Shown here: one piece after another, positions 9,973-17,366 of the stretch
How the letters are laid out: each line of letters starts with the position of its first letter
Position numbering within the stretch: position 1 is the first letter of the stretch
From: Bacteroidia bacterium
Lineage (GTDB): Bacteria; Bacteroidota; Bacteroidia; UBA4408
Direction of reading: 5' to 3'
NCBI GenBank assembly: GCA_020845635.1
Contig: JADLFI010000030.1
Span: 118,678 to 182,677 of the forward strand
Length of the DNA: 64,000 nt
Position numbers and translations under genes: made by a program
Notes under the pieces: model-generated
Databases searched by the model: none
What the model was told of the DNA's origin: nothing
What the model saw: only the letters and a program-made list of their open reading frames with translations

Positions 9973-11106
9973 ATGATGAATTTTAAAATAGAAGCACGCG
10001 ATGCTCAAAGTAAAGCCCGTGCAGGTATTATCAACACAGCACATGGTATTATTCAAACCCCTATATTTATGCCGGTAGGAACGGTGGCTTCAGTAAAGGG
10101 TGTTCACCAACATGAGCTAAAAGATGATATTAAGGCACGTATTATTTTAGGCAATACCTATCATTTGTATTTACGCCCGGGTTTACCTATTTTAAAACAA
10201 GCCAGAGGTTTACATCGCTTCATGGGTTGGGATAAACCTATACTTACCGATAGTGGTGGCTATCAGGTTTACTCCTTAGCCACACAACGTAAACTAACCG
10301 AAGAAGGTGTAAAATTTGCATCGCATATAAACGGAGCAAAGCATTTGTTTACTCCCGAAAACACTATAGATACCCAGCGGATAATTGGGGCTGACATTAT
10401 GATGGCTTTAGATGAGTGTACTCCATATCCTTGCAGTTATGAATATGCACAAAAGTCAATGGGTTTAACACATCGTTGGTTAGACCGCTGCTGTGTAAGA
10501 GCTGATGAAACCGAAGGACTATACGGGTACGAACAAACCCTGTTTCCCATTGTTCAGGGCAGCACTTACAAAGACTTACGTATGCAGTCTGCAGAATATA
10601 TTGCCTCAAAAAACAGAGAAGGGAATGCAATAGGGGGCCTTTCTGTGGGAGAGCCGCATGAAGTTATGTACGAAATGACAGAACTTGTGTGTAATATTTT
10701 ACCACAAGATAAACCACGCTATTTAATGGGAGTTGGTACACCGGTAAATATCTTGGAAAGTATTGCTTTAGGGGTTGATATGATGGATTGTGTAATGCCC
10801 ACCAGAAATGCTCGTAACGGTATGTTGTTTACCTCAAAAGGCATTATGAATATGAAAAATGAAAAATGGAAAGACGATTTTAGTCCAATTGACCCGGATG
10901 GCACCTCGTATGTAGATAAAGCATACAGCAAGGCTTATTTGCGACATTTGTTTGTTGCCGGTGAGCGTCTGGCCGGGCAAATTGCAAGTATTCATAACTT
11001 GGCTTTTTATTTGTGGTTAGTTACCGAGGCCCGAAATAAAATTGTAGAAAACACGTTTAATGCTTGGAAAAATAAAATGGTAAAAGAATTAGCGGTAAGG
11101 TTATAA
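9973..11106 (+). CDS. tgt: tRNA-guanine transglycosylase, zinc-cysteine-less form
   Basis: Exchanges guanine-34 for preQ1 in tRNAs with GUN anticodons, a step of queuosine synthesis. The 377 residues include the Asp/Gly substrate loop 'LTDSGGYQVYSL' (D93), the preQ1 pocket 'GGLSVGEP', the nucleophile region 'MDCVMPTRNARNG' (D272) and the zinc-region histidine in 'IASIHNL' (H341). The three zinc cysteines of the usual CxCxxC motif are absent: the aligned residues are G310, S312 and D315. Otherwise the enzyme is intact and full length. Two adjacent ATGs (9973, 9976) are possible starts. The LptF/LptG permease gene begins within 10 bases, so the two are probably one operon. Confidence 0.96.
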   Translation: MMNFKIEARDAQSKARAGIINTAHGIIQTPIFMPVGTVASVKGVHQHELKDDIKARIILGNTYHLYLRPGLPILKQARGLHRFMGWDKPILTDSGGYQVYSLATQRKLTEEGVKFASHINGAKHLFTPENTIDTQRIIGADIMMALDECTPYPCSYEYAQKSMGLTHRWLDRCCVRADETEGLYGYEQTLFPIVQGSTYKDLRMQSAEYIASKNREGNAIGGLSVGEPHEVMYEMTELVCNILPQDKPRYLMGVGTPVNILESIALGVDMMDCVMPTRNARNGMLFTSKGIMNMKNEKWKDDFSPIDPDGTSYVDKAYSKAYLRHLFVAGERLAGQIASIHNLAFYLWLVTEARNKIVENTFNAWKNKMVKELAVRL

Positions 11107-11115
11107 TTATTGTAT

Positions 11116-12192
11116 TTGAAAAAGCTTGATAAATATATAATTTCTAGATTTTTAGGCACTTTTATCTATGCTATACTTTTAATTGTGCTTATTGCCATTA
11201 TTTTCGATATTTCTGAAAAAATTGATGATTTTATTCAAAGTAAAGCTCCTGTAAAAGCCATTGTTTTTGAGTATTATTTTAACTTCATTCCTTTCTTTGT
11301 AAATCTTTTTAGCCCTTTGTTTACTTTTATAGCTGTGGTGTTTTTTACTTCAAAAATGGCAGGGAACACCGAAATTGTAGCTATCCTTTCCAGTGGTGTT
11401 AGCTTTAACCGTTTGTTAAGACCTTATATGTTGGCAGCAACTGTTTTAGCTTTTCTTTCGTTTTTCTTGAATAATTATGTTATTCCAAAAGCTAATGCCA
11501 AGAGGTTAAATTTTGAAAACACCTATATCAGAAATAAATATCGAAATTCTGACATTAATATTCACAGACAAATAAAACCGGGAGAGTATATATACTTTGA
11601 ACAATATAATAATTTTGATGATATAGGCTCACAATTCAGCTATGAAGTAATAAAGGACGGTAAATTAGTATATAAACTAATGGCTCGGCAAATAAGATTT
11701 GATACGATAACTCAAAAATGGAAGGTCATTGACTATACCATCAGAACCATTAATGGGTATAAAGAAAATTTAAAATCCGGTCATGAATTTGACACGATAT
11801 ATAATTTTACACCGGCCGATTTTGGTACTCGATTAAATAATATTGAAACCATGAATCGCTCAGAATTAAATGCTTTTATAAGCGAAGAAAAACTGAGAGG
11901 TTCTGACGAAATTCCGTTTTATGAATTAGAAAAACACCGTAGAGTCTCTATGCCATTTGCTACCTTTATTCTTACCTTAATTGGTGTAAGTATGGCCAGC
12001 CGTAAAGTACGTGGCGGAATAGGACTTCATATAGGGTTAGGTATGCTTATCAGTTTTTCATATATTTTGTTTTTGCAAGTTTCATCTACCTTTGCTACTA
12101 ATGGAAATCTTTCGCCAATATTAGCCGTATGGATTCCCAATATTCTTTATTTATTTATAGCTTTGGTATTATTAAAACTAGCTCCTAAATAA
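11116..12192 (+). CDS. LptF/LptG family lipopolysaccharide export permease
   Basis: An inner-membrane subunit of the LPS transporter, YjgP/YjgQ family. The 358 residues show three N-terminal membrane segments ('FIYAILLIVLIAIIF', 'FVNLFSPLFTFIAVVFF', 'PYMLAATVLAFLSFFL'), a large periplasmic beta domain (about 120-265) and three C-terminal membrane segments, which is the family plan. There is no ATG near the front. TTG 11116 gives 'MKKLDKYIISRFL', the normal N-terminus; TTG 11110 would add two residues. LptF and LptG cannot be told apart safely here. It lies directly behind tgt. Confidence 0.92.
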   Translation: MKKLDKYIISRFLGTFIYAILLIVLIAIIFDISEKIDDFIQSKAPVKAIVFEYYFNFIPFFVNLFSPLFTFIAVVFFTSKMAGNTEIVAILSSGVSFNRLLRPYMLAATVLAFLSFFLNNYVIPKANAKRLNFENTYIRNKYRNSDINIHRQIKPGEYIYFEQYNNFDDIGSQFSYEVIKDGKLVYKLMARQIRFDTITQKWKVIDYTIRTINGYKENLKSGHEFDTIYNFTPADFGTRLNNIETMNRSELNAFISEEKLRGSDEIPFYELEKHRRVSMPFATFILTLIGVSMASRKVRGGIGLHIGLGMLISFSYILFLQVSSTFATNGNLSPILAVWIPNILYLFIALVLLKLAPK

Positions 12193-12213
12193 TACTCTTG
12201 ATAAATTAATCTG

Positions 12214-12981
12214 ATGAAAAAAATAATTACTTATAACGTTAATGGAATTCGTGCCGCTTTGGGTAAAAATTGGATTGATTGGTTAAAAAACAGTGAAGCC
12301 GATATTGTATGTTTGCAAGAAATAAAAGCTGCGCCCGAACAGTTTGACACTTCCGTTTTTAATGATTTGGGCTTTCATCATTTTTGGTATCCTGCTCAAA
12401 AAAAAGGCTATAGCGGTGTTGCCATTCTTAGCAAGCAAAAACCCAACAATGTTGTGTACGGTATGGGTATAGAGAAGTACGATAACGAAGGTAGGTTTTT
12501 GAGATGTGATTTTGGTGATGTTTCAGTAGTTAGTGTATATATGCCATCAGGTTCGAGTGGTGAAGAAAGACAGGCATTTAAGATGCAATGGCTAAATGAT
12601 TTTACCCATTATGTAAATGATTTACGTAATAAAAGAAATAAATTAATTATTTGTGGCGATTACAATATTTGTAACAAACCCATAGATATTCATAATCCTA
12701 AAGCAAATGCAAACACATCAGGCTTTTTACCCGAGGAAAGAGCATGGTTTGATTCCTTTTTAGAAGCCGGATACATTGACAGTTTCAGGGTGTTTAATCA
12801 ACAAGCTCATCAATATACCTGGTGGAGTTTTCGAGCCAATGCACGAGCAAAAAACTTAGGTTGGCGTATTGATTATAATATTGTTACCGATAATCTTAAA
12901 TCGCAGTTAAAGAATGCCGAAATATTGGCCAATGCCGTTCATTCTGACCATTGTCCTTGTGTGCTTGATATTGACTTTTAA
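12214..12981 (+). CDS. xth: Exodeoxyribonuclease III / AP endonuclease
   Basis: A 255-residue member of the exonuclease-endonuclease-phosphatase fold that incises DNA at abasic sites. Hallmarks seen: 'ITYNVNGIRAA' with the metal-site Asn, 'DIVCLQEIKA' with the metal-binding Glu, 'YSGVAILSK', 'ICGDYNICN' with catalytic Asp/Asn, 'YTWWSF' and the final 'VHSDHCPC' with the catalytic Asp-His pair. It fits with mutY nearby as another base-excision repair gene, although it is not in the same operon. It starts 21 bases after the LptF/G gene and ends only 4 bases from the convergent rhomboid gene. Confidence 0.96.
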   Translation: MKKIITYNVNGIRAALGKNWIDWLKNSEADIVCLQEIKAAPEQFDTSVFNDLGFHHFWYPAQKKGYSGVAILSKQKPNNVVYGMGIEKYDNEGRFLRCDFGDVSVVSVYMPSGSSGEERQAFKMQWLNDFTHYVNDLRNKRNKLIICGDYNICNKPIDIHNPKANANTSGFLPEERAWFDSFLEAGYIDSFRVFNQQAHQYTWWSFRANARAKNLGWRIDYNIVTDNLKSQLKNAEILANAVHSDHCPCVLDIDF

Positions 12982-12985
12982 GCCC

Positions 12986-13867
12986 CTATTCTTCTTTGCT
13001 TATTTTAAAAATTGTTTCACGCTCTTCATGAGTAAGGCTATCGTAACCCGACTTTGAAATTTTATCTAATATAGCGTCTATAATTTCTTGTTTGGTTTTA
13101 TTATTTGATTTTGAGTTTGCTTTATTGGAGGTTTGCTTGTAAACAACTTTCATTTTACTTTCTCTTTTTCTCGAGAACAAATCACTAATTTTTGTTGTAA
13201 ATTTGTTAAAGTAGCTTGTAAAATCATAACCTCTTTTTAATCCGTAAACATATAAAATACCGAATAAAGCTCCTCCTATATGAGCTATATGACCTCCGGG
13301 GTTTCCTTTATCAATACTCAATAAATCAATTATAAATAGAAACAAAGCAATGTACTTTAGCTTAACAAAACCTAATAATATAAGCCCTACTTCATAATTA
13401 GGCAGGTAAGCTGCTATAGCAAAAAATATAGCCAGCACCGCTGCTGAGGAGCCTAATAACTGAGCACTAATATTAATATCGGCAAATACCGGCAAAGTGT
13501 TATATAACAACAAATATAAGAGAGCTCCCATAAGTCCTCCTCCAATATACATAGGAACTACACGACTATTGCCTAAGAAATCACTAAATATGCGTCCGCC
13601 AAAGTATAGCATAATCATATTAAACAAGATATGAAAAAAACCCTGATGAATAAACATATAGGTGAAAAGAGTCCAGGGATAGTGCAGCAAAACAAATGGT
13701 TTGGAAGGTAAACTTAAATAAGGTAAAAAATTTAAGTTTGTTTGCACTTTAAACAATACTCCTATAAGACTTAATAAACCAAGTGCAACAAACACAATGG
13801 CATTAATAAAAATAAGTTTTGTAATGTTATCTCCGGTTTTGTATTTATACTTTAATTCTTCAATCAT
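12986..13867 (-). CDS. Rhomboid family intramembrane serine protease
   Basis: A polytopic membrane protease that cuts transmembrane substrates. The 293 residues contain six or more hydrophobic segments, the loop-1 signature 'FIHQGFFHILFN' (H74, H79, N83), a catalytic serine motif 'LGSSAAVLA' (S141) and the catalytic histidine in 'GGHIAHIGGALFG' (H196). The serine motif reads GSSA instead of the textbook GASG; the dyad is still present, so I expect activity. The C-terminal 70 residues are soluble, charged and Ser/Asn/Lys-rich. Substrates cannot be predicted. The gene is convergent with exonuclease III, and the flavoprotein gene lies upstream on the same strand (67-base gap). Confidence 0.93.
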   Translation of the reverse strand: MIEELKYKYKTGDNITKLIFINAIVFVALGLLSLIGVLFKVQTNLNFLPYLSLPSKPFVLLHYPWTLFTYMFIHQGFFHILFNMIMLYFGGRIFSDFLGNSRVVPMYIGGGLMGALLYLLLYNTLPVFADINISAQLLGSSAAVLAIFFAIAAYLPNYEVGLILLGFVKLKYIALFLFIIDLLSIDKGNPGGHIAHIGGALFGILYVYGLKRGYDFTSYFNKFTTKISDLFSRKRESKMKVVYKQTSNKANSKSNNKTKQEIIDAILDKISKSGYDSLTHEERETIFKISKEE

Positions 13868-13934
13868 AATTTAATTTCAAATGCAAAAATATGGGTTCTG
13901 TTTTGTTTAATCATAGTATTTAATTTTTTTAACC

Positions 13935-15164
13935 CTACAATTCTTTTAGTTGTGCTGCTATATAAGCAGTTGTCCATGCGGCTTGAAAATTAAATCCTCC
14001 TGTTACACCATCAATATTAAGTACCTCTCCCGCAAAATATATTCCTTTTATTTTCTTGCTTTCCATAGTTTTAAAGTTTACCTCCTTTAAATCAACCCCA
14101 CCACAGGTTACAAACTCTTCTTTAAACGTTGTTTTTCCTTTAATATTATAATTGTTCTCGCATATTATACGGCAAAAGCTATTTAATAGTTTATTACTTA
14201 TCTCTGCCATTTTCTTATGAGGGTCTATTCCGCTTTTCGTTAAAAGGAAATCAATCAACCGTGAGGGTAATTGTATTTCTTTATAAATACTTCTAATCGT
14301 TATATTGCTCTTATTCTTAATCTGTAGTAGTTGTTGAAACAAGCTGTCCGTATGATGTTTACCTGTCCAATTAATAATAATGTCAAAATCATACTTACAG
14401 TCATATAAAAACTCGGCTGCTTTGGAAGACAGCACCAATACGGCCGGACCACTAAACCCCCAATGAGTTATCAATATAGGACCGTAATGACTATAGTTTG
14501 TTCCTGAAATTTTCACCTCAACCTCTGCAACACTTACACCCATGAGTTGGCAAACCTCTTTATTAGCTACATTGAACGTAAACAATGAGGGAACAGGATT
14601 TACAATATTAATTCTTAGGCAACTTAAAAAAGAATATGCCTCTTTTTGAAAATAGCCCCCGGTAGTTACAATAACATAATCGGCATAGTATTTTTCTTTC
14701 CCTTTTATTTGAATATCAAAGTGTGAACTGTTTTTTTCAATCGTTTGCACCTCAGCATTAAGCCATAATTTAATTCCAAGTTTTTTTATATTTTGCTCAA
14801 AGCAATCAATAATGCTTTGTGAGTTGTTGCTTGACGGGAACATCCGATTGTCGTGTTCTTTAACAAGTTGTACGCCCTGTTGTTTAAACCACGCTATAGT
14901 ATCTTTTACCGAAAAAACATGAAAAGCTTGCTGTAACTCCTTTTGTCCGCGAGGGTAATTTCTTGAGAGTAATGCATTATCTAAACAATAGTGGGTAACA
15001 TTGCAACGACCTCCTCCGCTTATCTTAACTTTTTGAAGGGTTTTGTTGCTTTTTTCAAGAATTGTAACTTGCGCTTCGGGGTAATTAAGCTTTGTATTAA
15101 TGGCAGCAAAATAACCTGCAGCACCGGCTCCTATTATAACTATGTTTTTATTAGCTGACATCAT
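13935..15164 (-). CDS. BaiN/HI0933-like NAD(P)/FAD-dependent oxidoreductase
   Basis: A soluble flavoprotein of 409 residues. The N-terminal Rossmann motif 'IVIIGAGAAGYFAA' binds FAD, the family motif 'KISGGGRCNVTH' is at about 47-58, and the C-terminal FAD segment 'IKGIYFAGEVLNIDGVTGG' precedes 'FNFQAAW'. These identify the YhiN/HI0933/BaiN family, whose substrates are mostly unknown, so no reaction is assigned. The start may be ATG 15164 or ATG 15161. The gene has a 489-base upstream region without another gene except the cold-shock terminator. Confidence 0.92.
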   Translation of the reverse strand: MMSANKNIVIIGAGAAGYFAAINTKLNYPEAQVTILEKSNKTLQKVKISGGGRCNVTHYCLDNALLSRNYPRGQKELQQAFHVFSVKDTIAWFKQQGVQLVKEHDNRMFPSSNNSQSIIDCFEQNIKKLGIKLWLNAEVQTIEKNSSHFDIQIKGKEKYYADYVIVTTGGYFQKEAYSFLSCLRINIVNPVPSLFTFNVANKEVCQLMGVSVAEVEVKISGTNYSHYGPILITHWGFSGPAVLVLSSKAAEFLYDCKYDFDIIINWTGKHHTDSLFQQLLQIKNKSNITIRSIYKEIQLPSRLIDFLLTKSGIDPHKKMAEISNKLLNSFCRIICENNYNIKGKTTFKEEFVTCGGVDLKEVNFKTMESKKIKGIYFAGEVLNIDGVTGGFNFQAAWTTAYIAAQLKEL

Positions 15165-15606
15165 AAATTAATGCTAACATAAATAAATCTTTATGGTTAT
15201 GCTTAATAATTTTTATTAATTAATATTAGCTGGGGTTATTAATCTTTAAGAATATTGAAATATTAAGAGTTGGTTTTTTGTTGTATCGTTAAACTTCTTC
15301 GTTTAGATTTGTTTAAAGATACAGTATTCAAATTTTCTATCCTTGTTTAATTTAATTGGTGATTTTGCTTAATCTATTCCAAGTTACGGAGAGCCATATT
15401 TACAACATTATTCATTGTTGAACTGTATAAAACAAACAAATTTATTACTTCTCGTTTCTGTAACAATTTTTGTACTCCTTTTACAGTCGTAATCTTCTTT
15501 AAAACGGTTTAGGATTTTATGAAGTTTTTTCAAATACTATTTATATAAGAAGTTAAACGTGTTATAAACCTTAATAACATCAAACTATTTCTCTCAAAAA
15601 CAAAAA
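15165..15606. other. Non-coding stretch between the flavoprotein gene and the cold-shock terminator
   Basis: AT-rich sequence without a credible gene. It must contain the promoter of the flavoprotein gene. The only clear structure is an imperfect inverted repeat: left arm 15282-15294, right arm 15311-15323, 13 bases with one mismatch and a 16-base loop. No run of T follows on either strand, so it does not look like an intrinsic terminator. Confidence 0.5.
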
Positions 15607-15630
15607 AGCTCCCGCTTTAGGGCGGGAGCT
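15607..15630 (-). terminator. Intrinsic terminator of the cold-shock gene
   Basis: A perfect 9-base GC-rich stem (15607-15615 with 15622-15630, AGCTCCCGC/GCGGGAGCT) and a 6-base loop. On the reverse strand it is followed by a run of T (complement of aaaaaa at 15602-15607). It lies 24 bases after the cold-shock stop codon. Confidence 0.9.
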
Positions 15631-15653
15631 GGTACTCGGGGCATTAAATATAT

Positions 15654-15845
15654 TTAAGCCTTTTTTACATTAACTGCATTGAGGCCACGTTTTCCTTCAG
15701 TAATGTCAAAGGTAACCTGATCGTCTTGCTTAATTTGATCTACTAAACCGCTTACATGAACAAACACTTCTTCGTTAGTAGCATCATCTTTAATAAAACC
15801 AAAACCTTTGGTGGCATTAAAGAATTTTACTTTTCCTGTTTTCAT
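15654..15845 (-). CDS. Cold-shock domain protein (CspA family)
   Basis: A 63-residue single-domain RNA/DNA-binding protein. The sequence starts 'MKTGKVKFFNATKGFGFI', containing the RNP1-type KGFGFI; RNP2 appears as 'EVFVHVSGL'. The length is typical for CspA-like proteins, which melt RNA structure and act as RNA chaperones. It is a single gene with its own promoter-like box upstream and a strong terminator downstream, the usual arrangement for csp genes. It is divergent from the riboswitch-controlled gene on the right. Cold induction is known for the family but cannot be read from this sequence. Confidence 0.97.
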   Translation of the reverse strand: MKTGKVKFFNATKGFGFIKDDATNEEVFVHVSGLVDQIKQDDQVTFDITEGKRGLNAVNVKKA

Positions 15846-15875
15846 AAATGATAATTAAATTAAATAAATAGGTCG

Positions 15876-15883
15876 CAAAGTTA
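15876..15883 (-). promoter_or_regulatory. -7 box of the cold-shock gene promoter
   Basis: On the reverse strand this reads TAACTTTG, matching TAnnTTTG, 30 bases before the start codon. No TTTG at the -33 distance was found. Confidence 0.45.
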
Positions 15884-15956
15884 ACATTTATCTTTAATAT
15901 TTTCTTTTTTATTTATAAAAATCAAATATTTATCTTTTCTTTTTCATCTTTTTTTG

Positions 15957-15964
15957 TACCTTTG
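15957..15964 (+). promoter_or_regulatory. -7 box for the riboswitch transcript
   Basis: TACCTTTG matches TAnnTTTG and lies just before the conserved core of the cobalamin riboswitch, so transcription would start at about 15970. No convincing -33 TTTG is present. Confidence 0.5.
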
Positions 15965-15969
15965 CCATG

Positions 15970-16135
15970 TATTGGTTTTCAAGATAATTCTTTATCAAGA
16001 AATTAAAAGGGAATACTGTGTAAATCAGTAACAGTTCCCGCTGCTGTAAGCTTTTATTGCAATTTTATTGACACACATGCCACTTTTATTAAGGGAAGGC
16101 GTCAATCTAAAGTAAGTCAGAAAACCTGCCATTAC
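15970..16135 (+). promoter_or_regulatory. Cobalamin (vitamin B12) riboswitch
   Basis: The conserved cobalamin aptamer core is visible in order. First comes a GGGAA block followed by CTGTGTAAATCAG at about 16010-16028. Next is the B12-box-like AACAGTTCCCGCTGCTGTAAG around 16030-16050. Then come GCCACT at 16079-16084 and GGGAAGGCG at 16093-16101. Last is the closing AAGTCAGAAAACCTGCC at 16114-16130. Such riboswitches normally turn genes off when adenosyl- or other cobalamins are plentiful. The only gene downstream is the DUF4465/T9SS gene at 16279, with a leader of about 145 bases after the aptamer. The exact 5' boundary is uncertain. Confidence 0.9.
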
Positions 16136-16278
16136 AACTATTTTTATGTATAGCTTCGGGAAGAAAGCGGTATATGAATTTGCTTAAAATTTTTATATTT
16201 TTCTGCAGGTTTCTTTTGTTTTTTTCCGGTTGTTTTTGATGATACAAATTATTAACCTAATATAAACAAAAAAAACAA

Positions 16279-17298
16279 ATGAAAAAAAAACTACAAACCC
16301 TCGCACTATCAGTGCTTTTATCGGCTACCGGCCTTCAAGCTCAAAATGTAATTTCCGATTTTGAAAATTTAGTTCTTCCGCCACCGCCTGCGGCTCAATA
16401 TTGGAATGGAAACGACCTCTCAGGTGGTTTTACCAATGGTGCCATGTATTTTAAAAACAACTATGATACCTCATGGGGAGGCCTTTGGGTGGGTGGTTTT
16501 GCCTACTCTGCTATGACAGATACCGTAACTTCAGGCTTTGGTAATATGTATTCGGCCAAAACAGGTTCAGGAAATAACGGTTCAACTATTTATGCAATAG
16601 GCCAACAAAATGCTGTTGTTCTTTTTGATTCTACTATTAATTTACAGGGATTAGCTGATGGTTTTTATGTTACCAACACCACTTATGCCTATAACAGTAT
16701 GCGTGATGGTGATATGTTTTCGCGTAAATTTGGGGATACAACCGGAACTAATAGTGGACTGCCACAAGGTTCATACCCCGACTTTTTTAAACTTACTGTT
16801 TTAGGATATAACAATGGTAGTATTACTGACAGTGTAGAATTTTATTTAGCTGATTATCGTTTTACAAATGATAGTTTAGACTATATCGTAAACACATGGG
16901 AATATGTTGATTGTTCACCATTAGGAATAATTGACAGTTTAAAATTTGTATTAACATCGAGCGATATGGGGCCATTTGGTATGAATACCCCTGCATTCTT
17001 TGGTATTGATGACCTTTCCATTACTCCTGATCTTGTTGGTATTTCTAACACTACAAGTAATAATCAATCTTTTATGCTGTATCCCAATCCAACATCAGGC
17101 AACTTCTATGTAAAATCAAATAATGAATCATTAACTCTTATGATTACTTTGTTTGACATTAATGGAAAAACAGTCTTCGAAAAAGAAAATATAAGAGCTA
17201 ATCAACCGGTTGATATTTCTACTTTAGCTGCAGGAATTTATACGGTTAAATTTACTTCTGAGAAAGGTACAGAATATACTAAGCTTATTAAAGATTAA
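16279..17298 (+). CDS. DUF4465 protein with T9SS sorting domain, under B12 riboswitch control
   Basis: A 339-residue secreted protein. It has a signal peptide (MKKKLQTLALSVLLSATGLQA), then a DUF4465 domain at about 25-250, opening 'ISDFENLVLPPPPAAQYWNG' with internal 'GGLWVGGFAYSAMTD' and 'FFGIDDLSI'. The end is a type A T9SS sorting domain from about 265 (YPNPTSGNFYV ... AAGIYTVKF). The riboswitch upstream implies a role in corrinoid acquisition. My recollection is that DUF4465 proteins occur in Bacteroides B12-transport loci and are related to the BtuH surface B12-binding proteins; I could not check this. Inference: a surface-exposed or released B12-binding protein. It is monocistronic, ending at a strong terminator. 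Confidence 0.88.
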   Translation: MKKKLQTLALSVLLSATGLQAQNVISDFENLVLPPPPAAQYWNGNDLSGGFTNGAMYFKNNYDTSWGGLWVGGFAYSAMTDTVTSGFGNMYSAKTGSGNNGSTIYAIGQQNAVVLFDSTINLQGLADGFYVTNTTYAYNSMRDGDMFSRKFGDTTGTNSGLPQGSYPDFFKLTVLGYNNGSITDSVEFYLADYRFTNDSLDYIVNTWEYVDCSPLGIIDSLKFVLTSSDMGPFGMNTPAFFGIDDLSITPDLVGISNTTSNNQSFMLYPNPTSGNFYVKSNNESLTLMITLFDINGKTVFEKENIRANQPVDISTLAAGIYTVKFTSEKGTEYTKLIKD

Positions 17299-17310
17299 TA
17301 TTTTACCTCC

Positions 17311-17350
17311 AATAAAAAGAGCCGAAACAATTGTTTCGGCTCTTTTTATT
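17311..17350. terminator. Bidirectional intrinsic terminator
   Basis: A perfect 40-base palindrome (20-base arms, 17311-17330 and 17331-17350) with core AGAGCCGAAAC/GTTTCGGCTCT and T-runs on both strands. It sits between the convergent DUF4465 gene and the endonuclease gene and can serve both. Confidence 0.93.
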
Positions 17351-17366
17351 TAGATTCAACAGAAAT

